From Cupriavidus basilensis (GTDB lineage: Bacteria > Pseudomonadota > Gammaproteobacteria > Burkholderiales > Burkholderiaceae): a stretch of DNA of 40,998 nucleotides. The notes beneath the pieces were generated by a model. The model was not told the origin of the DNA, searched no databases, and saw only the letters and a program-made list of their open reading frames with translations. This document shows, piece by piece, positions 8,117-17,099 of the stretch (position 1 is the first letter of the stretch; each line of letters starts with the position of its first letter). Location: NCBI RefSeq assembly GCF_029335485.1, contig NZ_JARJLM010000234.1, positions 1-40,998 of the forward strand, read 5' to 3'. Both the position numbers and the translations under genes were made by a program.

Positions 8117-9613
8117 ATGCCTGAACTGTTCGACACCCTGATCCGCGGCGCGACCGTGCTTGACGGCTCCGGCGCCGAAGCGCGCCTGGCCGACGTCGCG
8201 CTGCGCGCCGGCCGTATCGCCCGCATTGCCATGCTGGAGGACGACGCGGAGCGCATCGACCCCGGCAGCGCCGGGCATGTCGTGCAAGGCGAAGGGCTGG
8301 TGCTGGCCCCCGGCTTTATCGACGTGCACACCCACGACGACACCAATGTGGTCCGGCAGCCCGAGATGACGCCCAAGCTCTCGCAGGGCGTCACCACCGT
8401 GATCGTCGGCAACTGCGGCATCAGCGCCGCGCCGGTGACGCTGCACGGCGAGCCGCCGGACCCGATGAACCTGCTGGGCACCGCCGACGCCTTCCGCTAT
8501 CCGGACTTCGGCGCCTACGCGGAGGCCGTGCGGGCCGCGCAGCCGGCTGTCAACGTGGCGGCCCTGGTGGGCCATACCGCACTGCGCAGCAATCATATGG
8601 ACCGGCTGGACCGCACCGCCACCCCGGCCGAGATCGCCGCCATGCGCGCGCAGCTGGAAGAAGCGCTGGATCATGGCGCGCTTGGCCTGTCCACCGGCCT
8701 TGCCTATGCCAATGCCTTTTCGGCCAGCACGGACGAAGTGCTGGCGCTGGCCGAACCCCTGGCCCGCGCCGGCGCGCTCTATGCCACGCACCTGCGCAGC
8801 GAGTTCGCCGAAATCCTGGAGGCCATGGACGAAGCCTTCCGCATCGGCCGCCACGCCCGCGTGCCGGTGGTGATCTCGCACCTGAAGTGCGCCGGCGTGG
8901 ACAACTGGGGCCGCAGCGGCGAAGTGCTGGACGCGCTCGAGCGCGCCGAGCGCTGGCAACCCATCGGCTGCGACTGCTATCCGTACACCGCCAGCTCCTC
9001 CACGCTGGATATCAAGCAGGTCACCAGCGATTTCGACATCATGGTGACCTGGTCCGAGTCCCACCCGGAGATGGGCGGCCGGCTGCTGGCCGATATCGCG
9101 GCCGACTGGGCGCTCGGGCTGGAGGACGCCGCGCGCCGCCTGCAGCCGGCCGGCGCCGTCTACCACTGCATGGAAGACGCGGACGTGGACCGCATCCTCA
9201 GCCACCCGGCTACGGTGGTGGGTTCGGACGGCCTGCCCAACGACCCGTTGCCACACCCCCGGCTGTGGGGCGCCTTTCCACGTGTGCTGGGCCATTACGC
9301 CCGCGACCGCGAACTATTTCCGCTGGCCGTGGCGGTCAACAAGATGACCGGCCTGTCGGCGGAGCGCTTCGGACTGGCCGAACGCGGCTTCGTGCGCGAA
9401 GGCTATTGGGCGGACCTGGTCTTGTTCGATGCCGCCACCATCCGCGACGCCGCCAGCTTCACCGACCCCATGCAGCCAGCCGAAGGCATCGCCGCGGTGT
9501 GGGTCAACGGCGAGCTGTCGTGGCGCCAGCGCAAGCCGACCGGCGCGCGCGCGGGCCGTTTCCTCGCCCGCGGCAGGCCCGCCGGCGCGAACGCCGCAGC
9601 GTCTGCGCAATAG
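8117..9613 (+). CDS. N-acyl-D-amino-acid deacylase (D-aminoacylase), amidohydrolase superfamily
   Basis: A 498-residue cytoplasmic zinc enzyme that hydrolyses N-acyl-D-amino acids to a free D-amino acid plus a carboxylate. It has the small beta-sandwich at both ends typical of the family and the TIM-barrel metal ligands: HxH in GFIDVHTHDD (about 70), the bridging Cys of VGNCGISA (about 98), THLRSE and SHLKCAG (about 220 and 250), and GSDGLPNDP with the catalytic Asp (about 370). It follows the regulator with almost no gap and precedes RidA. With a D-specific deaminase, KDG kinase and GntP permease around it, an N-acetylated 2-amino-aldonate is an attractive natural substrate; this is inference, as the family also takes N-acyl-D-Leu, -Asp or -Glu. 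Confidence 0.92.
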   Translation: MPELFDTLIRGATVLDGSGAEARLADVALRAGRIARIAMLEDDAERIDPGSAGHVVQGEGLVLAPGFIDVHTHDDTNVVRQPEMTPKLSQGVTTVIVGNCGISAAPVTLHGEPPDPMNLLGTADAFRYPDFGAYAEAVRAAQPAVNVAALVGHTALRSNHMDRLDRTATPAEIAAMRAQLEEALDHGALGLSTGLAYANAFSASTDEVLALAEPLARAGALYATHLRSEFAEILEAMDEAFRIGRHARVPVVISHLKCAGVDNWGRSGEVLDALERAERWQPIGCDCYPYTASSSTLDIKQVTSDFDIMVTWSESHPEMGGRLLADIAADWALGLEDAARRLQPAGAVYHCMEDADVDRILSHPATVVGSDGLPNDPLPHPRLWGAFPRVLGHYARDRELFPLAVAVNKMTGLSAERFGLAERGFVREGYWADLVLFDAATIRDAASFTDPMQPAEGIAAVWVNGELSWRQRKPTGARAGRFLARGRPAGANAAASAQ

Positions 9614-9698
9614 GGTAACCCGCATCCGGCAACGCGCAGGCAGCCCCGCGCATCCGGCAACAACGCATCTGCAATCTCTTTCAGGAACAGGAGTCCCC

Positions 9699-10091
9699 AT
9701 GGATATCAAACGATTTGGCGTGGAAGGCGGTGCCGGCACCGGCGGCCAGCACATGCCCTTTGCCCGTGCCGTACAAGCCGACGGCTGGCTCTACGTGTCC
9801 GGCCAGGTGCCGATGGTCGCCGGCGAGGTGATCGACGGCGGCATCGTGCCCCAGACCCACCAGGCCATCAAGAACGTGCTGGCCATCCTGGCCGAAGCCG
9901 GCTACGGCACCGAACATATCGTGCGCTGCGGCGTGTGGCTGGACGACGCGCGCGACTTTGCCTCTTTCAACAAGATATTCAAGGAATACTTCGGCGCCAA
10001 CCCGCCCGCGCGCGCCTGCGTGCAGTCGAGCATGGTGGTCGACTGCAAGGTGGAAGTCGACTGCATCGCCTACAAGAAGCCGGTGGCCTGA
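9699..10091 (+). CDS. RidA/YjgF/UK114-family enamine/imine deaminase
   Basis: A 130-residue member of the RidA family, which hydrolyses the reactive enamine/imine released by PLP dehydratases into the 2-keto acid and ammonia. The key Arg is in ANPPARACVQSSM (about 107), and the Glu of VEVDCIA (about 120) is in place, so the protein should be of the active RidA type. The ATG at 9699 has CAGGAG before it. It lies in the D-aminoacylase operon, 85 bases after that gene and 137 before the permease. Its likely partner is the divergent D-serine-dehydratase-like enzyme, whose chemistry necessarily passes through an enamine. Confidence 0.92.
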   Translation: MDIKRFGVEGGAGTGGQHMPFARAVQADGWLYVSGQVPMVAGEVIDGGIVPQTHQAIKNVLAILAEAGYGTEHIVRCGVWLDDARDFASFNKIFKEYFGANPPARACVQSSMVVDCKVEVDCIAYKKPVA

Positions 10092-10228
10092 GCCATGGCC
10101 GGCCAGTCCCGCGGGACAGCCGGCCTGCCAACAATTCCAAAACCGGCCGCCGCCAGCGCGGCCCTTTTCATAGCGGACGCGGGGGAGCCCCGCCGGATTG
10201 CCGGCGGACCCCGCACAAAGGAGACAAT

Positions 10229-11590
10229 ATGGGCGCCGTAACAGGAACCACACTCTTGCTGTACGCGCTGATCGCCGTGATCGCACTGGTCGTGCTGATC
10301 GCGCGCTTCAAGCTCAATCCCTTCATCACCCTGGTGGTGGTTTCCGTGCTGCTCGGCTTTGCCGTCGGCATGCCGATGGGCGACATCGTCAAGTCCTTCG
10401 AAGCCGGCGTGGGCGGCACCCTTGGCCATATCGCGCTGGTGGTGGGCCTGGGCACCATGCTGGGCAAGATGATGGCAGAATCCGGCGGCGCCGAGCGCAT
10501 CGCGCGCACCCTGATCGATTTCTTCGGCGAGAAGAACGTGCACTGGGCCATGGTCACCATTGCCTTTATCGTCGGCCTGCCGGTGTTCTTCGAGGTAGGC
10601 TTCGTGCTGCTGGTGCCGATCGCCTTCAACGTGGCCAAGCGCACGGGCACCTCCATGGTGCTGGTGGGTATCCCCATGGTGGCCGGCCTGTCGGTGGTGC
10701 ACGGCCTGATTCCGCCGCACCCCGCCGCCCTGCTGGCGGTGACCGCGTACAAGGCGGATATCGGCAAGACCATCATGTACGCGCTGATCGTCGGCATCCC
10801 GACCGCCGCCATCGCCGGCCCGCTGTTCGCCAAGCTGATGGACCGCTACGTGAAGCTGCCGGACATCAATCCGCTGGCCGCGCAGTTCACCGAAGAAGAC
10901 GAAAGCGTCAAGGCATCGCACCAGTTGCCCGGCTTCGGCATTACGCTGTTCACCATTCTGCTGCCCGTGTTCCTGATGCTGATCGGCAGCTGGGCTGACG
11001 TGATCAGCACGCCCAAGACCTTCCTCAACGACTTTCTCAAGCTGATCGGCAACTCGGTCATCGCCCTGCTGATCGCGGCGCTGGTGAGCTTCTACACCTT
11101 CGGCAAGGCGCGCGGCTTCACCCGCGAGAACATCCTCAAGTTCACCAACGAATGCGTGGCGCCCACCGCCATCATCACGCTGGTGGTCGGCGCGGGCGGC
11201 GGCTTTGGCCGCGTGCTGCGCGACTCGGGCATCTCCAACGCCATTGTCGATGTGGCCACGGGCGCGCATGTGTCGGTACTGCTGCTGGGCTGGCTGGTGG
11301 CCGTGCTGATCCGCATCGCCACCGGTTCCGCCACCGTCGCCATGACCACCGCGGCCGGCATCGTCGCCCCGATCGCCGCCAGCGTGCCGGGCACCCGGCC
11401 GGAACTGCTGGTGCTGACCACCGGCGCCGGCTCGCTGATCCTGTCGCACGTGAATGACGGCGGCTTCTGGCTGGTCAAGGAGTATTTCAATATGACCGTG
11501 GCCCAGACGTTCAAGACCTGGTCGGTCTGCGAAACGCTGATCTCGGTGATCGCCCTGCTGCTGACGCTGGCGCTCGCCACTGTGGTCTGA
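10229..11590 (+). CDS. GntP-family gluconate-type permease
   Basis: A 453-residue inner-membrane proton symporter of the GntP family with about 12 hydrophobic segments. The central signature FFEVGFVLLVPIAF, the re-entrant GLIPPHPAALLAVTAY loop and the late RIATGSATVAMTTAAGI and LSHVNDGGFWLVKEYF motifs are all typical. GntP carriers take up aldonates (gluconate, ketogluconates, idonate) and some D-amino acids (DsdX, D-serine). Both substrate types fit the cluster, and an aldonate that is also a D-amino acid (glucosaminate or its N-acetyl form) would fit best. AAAGGAG precedes the ATG at 10229. It is the last gene of the operon before the terminator at 11650. Confidence 0.93.
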   Translation: MGAVTGTTLLLYALIAVIALVVLIARFKLNPFITLVVVSVLLGFAVGMPMGDIVKSFEAGVGGTLGHIALVVGLGTMLGKMMAESGGAERIARTLIDFFGEKNVHWAMVTIAFIVGLPVFFEVGFVLLVPIAFNVAKRTGTSMVLVGIPMVAGLSVVHGLIPPHPAALLAVTAYKADIGKTIMYALIVGIPTAAIAGPLFAKLMDRYVKLPDINPLAAQFTEEDESVKASHQLPGFGITLFTILLPVFLMLIGSWADVISTPKTFLNDFLKLIGNSVIALLIAALVSFYTFGKARGFTRENILKFTNECVAPTAIITLVVGAGGGFGRVLRDSGISNAIVDVATGAHVSVLLLGWLVAVLIRIATGSATVAMTTAAGIVAPIAASVPGTRPELLVLTTGAGSLILSHVNDGGFWLVKEYFNMTVAQTFKTWSVCETLISVIALLLTLALATVV

Positions 11591-11649
11591 TCGTCCGGCG
11601 GGTTGATCCGTCCGTTCGTCCGCAAAGCGTCGCTGGACGCCTGCCTGGG

Positions 11650-11683
11650 GGGAGGAGGCACTCGCAGTGCCCCTCCCTTTTTT
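11650..11683 (+). terminator. rho-independent terminator after gntP
   Basis: GGGAGG-A-GGCACT pairs with AGTGCC-CCTCCC (12 pairs, one bulged A, loop CGC) and is followed by six T (11678-11683). It lies 60 bases after the permease stop and closes the rpiR-gntP operon. Confidence 0.92.
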
Positions 11684-11950
11684 GCGCATTTCCTTGTGTC
11701 GACTACCGGGCGTCATCGTGACCCGTGGTGCTCTTCCGGCCGAGATTGTGCCGAGATGTGCTAATGTGTGCACCGCAACAATCGCTGTTGTCACGCCAGC
11801 CGGCAGCCCCGACGCTATCGGGCCGGGTCTCTGGCATGCCTTGTCATCCCGTCCGCGGCCCATGACATGTCACAATTCTTTCTTATTGGGAAGCAGGTAA
11901 GGCTTCCCCCCTCAGCGATAGAATCGAGCCCTAACCGGAGGAAAAAAACT
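11684..11950. other. intergenic region, no gene seen
   Basis: Between the gntP terminator and the next gene I see no coding frame with family features. It holds a perfect 10-base palindrome TGACATGTCA (11863-11872) and a TAGAAT box (11919-11924) that could be the -10 of the gene at 11951; no good -35 stands 17 bases before it. Confidence 0.5.
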
Positions 11951-12277
11951 ATGCCGAAAAAGCCAAGGAAAACCGAGGAAGCCATCCCGGCCACCACCAC
12001 GGCGCAAGGCCTGATCGCCCTGCTCGACCATATAGCCAACGCCACCGCGCAAGGCCAGCTGGATCCCGAGTTCTCCCGCAAGCTGGGCAAGCGTACCCGC
12101 AAGGAAGCCGACAGCCTGATCGAAGCCGAGGCGTTCTCCACCGCGCACGCCGCTGCGGTCAAGGCTGCCCTGGCTACGCTGGAAGAAGCCGTATCGAATA
12201 GCGAAGGCGGCCTGCTGGGCAAAGCCGTGAAGCGCCTGCGCGACGCCGACAGGCGCACGGAGGAAGCCGCCAAGTAA
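11951..12277 (+). CDS. small charged helical protein, function unknown
   Basis: A 108-residue protein rich in Ala, Glu, Lys and Arg, predicted almost wholly helical, with no signal peptide or membrane span. It starts MPKKPRKTEEA and has a central segment (LIALLDHIANATAQGQLDPEF) that looks like an amphipathic helix. I do not recognise a family. Support for it being real is the strong GGAGG at 11938-11942 before the ATG and consistent codon use to the stop. It stands alone between the GntP terminator and the convergent cupin gene. Confidence 0.65.
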   Translation: MPKKPRKTEEAIPATTTAQGLIALLDHIANATAQGQLDPEFSRKLGKRTRKEADSLIEAEAFSTAHAAAVKAALATLEEAVSNSEGGLLGKAVKRLRDADRRTEEAAK

Positions 12278-12524
12278 GCCACCCCGCCCCCTGGGCGCGG
12301 GAACGTTGCACTGCCCCATGCGCTGTGGCTCCACATGCGTGGCACGCACGAATTGCCTCCTATCCGGGGCACATAGCCGGACGCGGTCCGGGCCTTGTGG
12401 GGATAGGGGGCGGACAATGGCATCCATCCTTGCGCCGGCAGGTGCGGCAAGAGAGGGAGCGGGCCGTGCACACGGCTCGGTGCGAAGTCAGGGAGCCGTG
12501 TCCTGGACAGCGCCGTTCCGGGCC

Positions 12525-12989
12525 TCACGGCACCAGTTGGATATCGCCCGGAGCCTGCGGCGGCAGCTTGATCGCGAGGACCTTGAACTCGCCGCTGGCC
12601 GGTACGGAACCCGCATGGACGGTGCCTTTGGGGATAATGATCAGGTCGCCGGCGTGGATCTGCCGCTGCTCGTTCCCCAGCCAGAATGTGCCGCTCCCCG
12701 AAATGACATACTGGATTTCATCGGAGCCCGCATGGGTATGCTTGGGCACATTGCCGGACTGCACCGCGATGGTCCCCGATGGCGTCGCGACCAGGCCCTT
12801 TGAACACAGCGTCCCCAAGTTCGGGACCTGTGCGCCGATATCGGCATCGGTCATGGCCGCCACGTCGATGATCTGCGCCGATAACGTCGGAGGCGGCGTC
12901 TGCGCCACTGCCGGCGTGGCCAGGCGGGACACAAGAAAACCGCAAGCAAATGCGGCCGGAATGGCAGCAAGAGTGGCAAAGCGACGCAT
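12525..12989 (-). CDS. exported cupin-domain protein
   Basis: A 154-residue single-cupin protein with an N-terminal Sec signal or anchor (MRRFATLAAIPAAFACGFLV, then ATPAVAQ as likely cleavage site), so it should act in the periplasm. The two cupin motifs are clear: KHTHAGSDEIQYVISGSG (HxH and Glu metal ligands) and GDLIIIPKGTVHAG (third His). The barrel therefore probably binds a metal, but no substrate can be read. The ATG at 12989 has AAGGAG before it. It is convergent with the small gene at 11951 and divergent from fabV. Confidence 0.82.
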   Translation of the reverse strand: MRRFATLAAIPAAFACGFLVSRLATPAVAQTPPPTLSAQIIDVAAMTDADIGAQVPNLGTLCSKGLVATPSGTIAVQSGNVPKHTHAGSDEIQYVISGSGTFWLGNEQRQIHAGDLIIIPKGTVHAGSVPASGEFKVLAIKLPPQAPGDIQLVP

Positions 12990-13241
12990 GCTCGTTTCTC
13001 CTTTCGTTGTCTGCTGGTGTTGTGCGGTGCAATAGCGGCATGATGGCGCTGCGTTGCCATCGGATTGTCGCACCGGCGAACAGCTTGCCTGAGACCGGGA
13101 GAAACCCTGAACGAGAACGGGGGCAGGGCCGCCCCACCCTCGATCCGTCGGGTGAAGCGCTCGGGGGGCGCCGCCTCATTTACAATGCCGGACGTTTCTC
13201 GTGTCCTAACCTAGTCTCGGCATCTCAAAAGCAGGGTCTCC

Positions 13242-14432
13242 ATGATCATCAAACCACGCGTGCGCGGCTTCATCTGCGTTACTACCCATCCGGCTGGCTG
13301 CGAAGCCAACGTCAAGGAACAGATCGAGTACGTCACCGCAGGCGGACCTATCGCCAACGGGCCCAAGAAAGTGCTGGTGATCGGCGCATCGACCGGCTAC
13401 GGACTTGCCGCCCGCATCGCAGCCGCATTTGGTTCCGGTGCCGATACCCTCGGTGTGTTCTTCGAACGTCCCGGCAGCGACAGCAAACCGGGTACGCCTG
13501 GCTGGTACAACACGGCCGCTTTCGATAAGTTTGCCACGGCGAAAGGCCTGTACGCGAAGAGCATCAACGGGGATGGTTTTTCGGACGAGATCAAGCAGAA
13601 GACGATCGACGTCATCAGGCAGGATCTCGGACAGGTCGACCTGGTTGTCTATAGCCTCGCCGCGCCGAGAAGGACGCACCCGAAGACCGGCGAGGTTTTC
13701 AACTCGACGCTGAAACCCATCGGCAAGGCAGTCAGCCTGCGCGGCCTCGATACCGACAAGGAAATCGTCAAAGAGTCCGTCCTGGAACCGGCCACGCAAA
13801 GCGAGATCGACAACACGGTTGCGGTGATGGGCGGCGAAGACTGGCAGATGTGGATCGACGCGCTACTCGAGGCGGGCGTCCTCGCCGACGGCGCGAAGAC
13901 TACCGCTTTCACCTACCTCGGCGAAAAGATAACGCACGACATCTACTGGAACGGATCCATCGGCGCAGCCAAGAAAGACCTGGATCAAAAGGTCCTCGGT
14001 ATCCGCGGCCGCCTGTCCGCCACCGGCGGCGATGCCCGCGTCTCCGTATTGAAAGCCGTGGTCACGCAGGCAAGCTCCGCCATTCCGATGATGTCGCTTT
14101 ACCTGTCGCTGCTGTTCAAGGTCATGAAGGAGCAAGGCACGCACGAGGGCTGCATCGAGCAGGTCTACGGACTCTACAAGGACAGCCTGTACGGCGAGGC
14201 TCCGTGCCTGGATCAGGAGGGGCGCCTGCGCGCGGATTACAAGGAACTGCATCCGGATGTCCAGAGCCGCGTACAGCAACTCTGGAATCAGGTCACCAGC
14301 GATAACATCTATGAGCTAACCGATTTTGCCGGGTACAAGAAGGAATTCCTGCGCCTCTTCGGCTTCGAGATCGATGGCGTGAACTATGAGGCCGACGTGA
14401 ATCCAGACGTGGCGATTCCCAATCTCGTCTAG
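13242..14432 (+). CDS. fabV: enoyl-[acyl-carrier-protein] reductase FabV / trans-2-enoyl-CoA reductase
   Basis: A 396-residue NADH-dependent reductase of the FabV/TER family, catalysing the last reduction of each fatty-acid elongation round. The nucleotide site is [20 protein letters not shown] (about 42-61), and the catalytic Y-x8-K is [16 protein letters not shown] (about 233-248), the spacing that separates FabV from FabI. Family-specific blocks such as [13 protein letters not shown] and the C-terminal [16 protein letters not shown] are present, and length is typical. FabV enzymes are naturally insensitive to triclosan. Base composition is slightly lower in GC than the flanks. It is monocistronic and ends in a strong hairpin terminator. 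Confidence 0.95.
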   Translation: MIIKPRVRGFICVTTHPAGCEANVKEQIEYVTAGGPIANGPKKVLVIGASTGYGLAARIAAAFGSGADTLGVFFERPGSDSKPGTPGWYNTAAFDKFATAKGLYAKSINGDGFSDEIKQKTIDVIRQDLGQVDLVVYSLAAPRRTHPKTGEVFNSTLKPIGKAVSLRGLDTDKEIVKESVLEPATQSEIDNTVAVMGGEDWQMWIDALLEAGVLADGAKTTAFTYLGEKITHDIYWNGSIGAAKKDLDQKVLGIRGRLSATGGDARVSVLKAVVTQASSAIPMMSLYLSLLFKVMKEQGTHEGCIEQVYGLYKDSLYGEAPCLDQEGRLRADYKELHPDVQSRVQQLWNQVTSDNIYELTDFAGYKKEFLRLFGFEIDGVNYEADVNPDVAIPNLV

Positions 14433-14441
14433 GTTCAGCCA

Positions 14442-14478
14442 AACGGCTTGGAGAAATCACACTCCAAGCCGTTTTATT
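14442..14478. terminator. bidirectional intrinsic terminator between fabV and the lipoprotein gene
   Basis: AACGGCTTGGAG and CTCCAAGCCGTT form a perfect 12-base stem with an 8-base loop, followed by TTATT on the plus strand. It lies 10 bases after the fabV stop, between two convergent genes, so it may serve both. Confidence 0.88.
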
Positions 14479-14560
14479 GCCGATGCTCACGGGGCCTTCG
14501 CGCAAGCCGGAAGGGCTTCACCCGATGTCCCGTCCCACCAGGGCTGCCGGCGCGCCGGAA

Positions 14561-15082
14561 TCACTTGCTGCGATCGTGGCCGTCGCCGCCCAGCGGATCG
14601 ACGATGATCATGGTGCGATCCAGTACCCCGCGGTCGTCAAAGTAAGCGCTGAAGTGCGCCGGCTGGTAGGCGCCCACATAGAGCCGGTAGGACCATGCCT
14701 CGCGCTTCATGAGCGGATAGTACTGGACTGGCTCGCGCGGCAGGCCAAAACGCTCTGCCACGTCATGCTTGGTCCAGATGCCCGGCCGTGCCTCGTAGAT
14801 CTCCTTCTCCGTCAGCATCTGACGGAATCTGACCAGGTTTCCGGCGGCGTCGAAATCCGCCGCGTAGACGTCGAATCCGAGCGGCTGCTTCGAGTAGATC
14901 CAGCGGCTGGTGCCGCCGGCGAGTTGATAAGTCTCCGTGGGCGCGCCGAAGGTGCCGCGCACGGCGCTTTCCGGGCTGCCTATCATTTTCTGCGCGGTCT
15001 GGACTGGCTCCAGGGACGCACAGGCACACAGCGCGGCCGCGGCCAGCGCCGCGCCCATCCATCTGGCTAAGTGATATTGCAT
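14561..15082 (-). CDS. BamE/SmpA-like outer-membrane lipoprotein, putative
   Basis: A 173-residue lipoprotein: signal peptide MQYHLARWMGAALAAAALCAC with lipobox (the Cys of LCAC), then a beta-alpha fold with GSPESAVRGTFGAPTETYQL, which resembles the repeat pattern of SmpA/OmlA (BamE-like) domains. WIYSKQP, DFDAAGNLVRFRQ and RFGLPREP suggest a second copy of the same motif in the C-terminal half. Function is not determined by this; such domains often chaperone envelope proteins. I chose the ATG at 15082 because GGAGG stands six bases before it; the ATG at 15088 directly abuts that GGAGG and is too close. Confidence 0.75.
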   Translation of the reverse strand: MQYHLARWMGAALAAAALCACASLEPVQTAQKMIGSPESAVRGTFGAPTETYQLAGGTSRWIYSKQPLGFDVYAADFDAAGNLVRFRQMLTEKEIYEARPGIWTKHDVAERFGLPREPVQYYPLMKREAWSYRLYVGAYQPAHFSAYFDDRGVLDRTMIIVDPLGGDGHDRSK

Positions 15083-15287
15083 GACCATCCTCCAGCATCG
15101 ACGCGGATCGCGTTCTCGGGGCCAGGAACCCTTTCAGCATAGTTCACGCACGTGCACCTGCCTGCGCGCCCTGCCCCTGAGTAAACGCTTTGGGAGGGGA
15201 GAATATTCCATCGCACGGAAACAAGCAGTGCAGGCGCCGCTTGGTGCGCGGAGCAGCAAGCGAACATCGGGCGGCGGCGCAATGTGT

Positions 15288-16316
15288 TCAGTAGTGTTCG
15301 TTTACGTTGCGGAAGGGGCCAAACTTGGCGCGCTGGTATGCCCGTGGTGACTGACCGGCGAAGTGCTCGGGGATGGCAAAACCCTGTGGACGCAATGCCG
15401 CATCGGGGTAAAGCTTGGCACGATTCGGGTTATGCCTGCGTGGCGTGGCGTCGTCGTTCACATAAGCAGCGATATCGAGCGCCTCCGCGGCAGTGAGTTG
15501 CGGCTTGTCATGGCTGGCTCCCAAGGGCATGGATGCACGGATGTATCGTGCCAGCAACGGCACAGCAAACATATGGCCGGCGTTGTCATAGGTGTCGTCG
15601 CCTGTCAGCGGGGGAAACAGGTAGCCACCACCATTGTTGAAATCGGCCTTGCGCTGGCCAGTGGCATCCGCACCATGGCAGGCCTGGCATTTTGTGGCAA
15701 ACAGCTTTTGGCCGCGCAGTGGGTCGGCAGCGCGCGGCATGGCGTCCATCGGCATCAGCCCTGCCCCGTCCATGGCAGCACCTGGCCGGGTGTCCCGGGC
15801 CAGCCAGCGCAAGTAGGCCATGATGGACTGGAACTCAGGGGTATCGGCCAGGATGGGCACGCTGCCCGCGCCAAACATGCCCAATGCCCGTTGCTCCAGC
15901 GAGATGATTTTTCCCGACTTGATGTCGAACTTCGGGTAGTCATTGACCGCGTTGACCAGAGGCAGCGCGAACTTCTTGCTGCCGGGCAAGCCCGATGGAC
16001 CGGCCTGATGGCAGTTGACGCAGTTCAGGCTATTCCAGTTCATGCGCTTGGTTTCATCGGGAGCCAGTTTGCCCACGCGGCGCGAAGTGTTCCGCAGCAG
16101 GTCGATGCCGTCGCGGATCTGGTCGCCTTCGGGGCCAGCAGGGATGCGCGCCTCGTCGGGTTCGCGCCATGGCTGCTGCGGCCGTGCGGCATAGCGCGCC
16201 AGCAGGACCCGGGCTTCGCTCGCGGGCAAGCTGTCGCCCACGCGATACGGGGTGATATCGAAAGCCTGGGCGAGTCCGCAGGCGCACCAGAACAGCAGAG
16301 GCAAAGCTCGGCCCAT
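15288..16316 (-). CDS. dihaem c-type cytochrome, TsdA-like (thiosulfate dehydrogenase family)
   Basis: A 342-residue periplasmic cytochrome with a Sec signal peptide (cleavage near AQAFD, residue 19) and two haem sites, CVNCH (about 98) and CQACH (about 215). The order of landmarks follows TsdA: FALPLVNAVNDYPKFD after the first haem, ISLEQRALGMF, then MAYLRWLAR, a second domain with YLFPPLTGDDTYDNAGHM, and a C-terminal KFGPFR. TsdA oxidises two thiosulfate to tetrathionate or the reverse. Whether this copy keeps that substrate is uncertain, because the first domain departs from the usual short CxxCH loop. GGAG lies eight bases before the ATG at 16316. No sulfur-oxidation genes adjoin it. Confidence 0.8.
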   Translation of the reverse strand: MGRALPLLFWCACGLAQAFDITPYRVGDSLPASEARVLLARYAARPQQPWREPDEARIPAGPEGDQIRDGIDLLRNTSRRVGKLAPDETKRMNWNSLNCVNCHQAGPSGLPGSKKFALPLVNAVNDYPKFDIKSGKIISLEQRALGMFGAGSVPILADTPEFQSIMAYLRWLARDTRPGAAMDGAGLMPMDAMPRAADPLRGQKLFATKCQACHGADATGQRKADFNNGGGYLFPPLTGDDTYDNAGHMFAVPLLARYIRASMPLGASHDKPQLTAAEALDIAAYVNDDATPRRHNPNRAKLYPDAALRPQGFAIPEHFAGQSPRAYQRAKFGPFRNVNEHY

Positions 16317-16566
16317 GTGCTTACTCCGTGAAGTCGTGACAATCGGGGTTGCGTTGGCGCGCGAGCCAAAACAACTTGTCCGGCGCCGGCTCGCTCACCT
16401 GAAAGCCAGATTCCTCTGCTCCTCCACCCGCCCTTCCCGGCGCATGAGCTCACCGCGAACCATCCCGCATTCGCCGGCGCGAGATCGATGTCGAGCGCTG
16501 GGTCCCTGTTACCCGCCATCGTCGTGAGCGCAGGCGCGCTCAGGTGCCACAATGGCCACGCGATAT

Positions 16567-17013
16567 CTATCGAGCCACGCGGCAATGGGTCAGCTTGATG
16601 CTGGGCACAATTGCGCCGGGCAGATAGCCTTCGTTCAAACAGTCGATCAGGAATTCGTTGGACGATTTGAACGCAACGATTTCCTTGTTTGCAAATTTTG
16701 ACTTCAATGCCTCGCGCGCCTCTACATCAAAGGACGTATCAAATTTGTGCCCATCCGCGGTATAAGCACCGAAATAAGTGGTGGTAGGCGAGGATCCCAT
16801 GGCGATGACACGGCCGGTAAACGCGATGCGCTTGTGATCAAATCGCTTGGCCGCCGCGACAGGATCCGCCGTATAGGCAGCAATGATCTCGGAAAATTCC
16901 ATCTTCAATACGGGTGCGTTCAGCTTGCCTTCCGCCTGCGATTGCGCCGGATAAACGGTGAAAAGAAATGCCGCCAGGAGCGCGGAGGTCAGCGCGGAAT
17001 TTTTGCGTGTCAT
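16567..17013 (-). CDS. exported OB-fold (tRNA_anti-like) protein, putative
   Basis: A 148-residue protein with a signal peptide (MTRKNSALTSALLAAFLFTV, then YPAQSQA) and a single domain that looks like the bacterial tRNA_anti-like OB fold: EIIAAYTADPVAAAKRFDHK, then IAFTGRVIAMG, and a closing Cys near the C-terminus (IKLTHCRVAR). Such proteins are of unknown role. The start is not certain: in-frame ATG codons occur at 17061, 17031 and 17028, and none has a clear ribosome binding site; I use 17013 because it gives a standard signal peptide. GC content is clearly lower here than in neighbouring genes, which suggests separate acquisition. Confidence 0.62.
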   Translation of the reverse strand: MTRKNSALTSALLAAFLFTVYPAQSQAEGKLNAPVLKMEFSEIIAAYTADPVAAAKRFDHKRIAFTGRVIAMGSSPTTTYFGAYTADGHKFDTSFDVEAREALKSKFANKEIVAFKSSNEFLIDCLNEGYLPGAIVPSIKLTHCRVAR

Positions 17014-17099
17014 CGGCTTGAATACCATCATTGTTAAAAAAGACAATATCATATGCCACATTGCTTTTGCTATTTCATTGTCTCGCGGCTACATCCCCT

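Noticed and set aside
10070-11863. Long open frame on the minus strand (597 codons) opposite the GntP gene
   Set aside because: His/Gln/Asp-rich shadow sequence; it also crosses the strong terminator at 11650-11683.
16317-16566. 250-base gap upstream of the dihaem cytochrome, open in one minus-strand frame
   Set aside because: Translation has no conserved pattern and no start signal; treated as non-coding leader.
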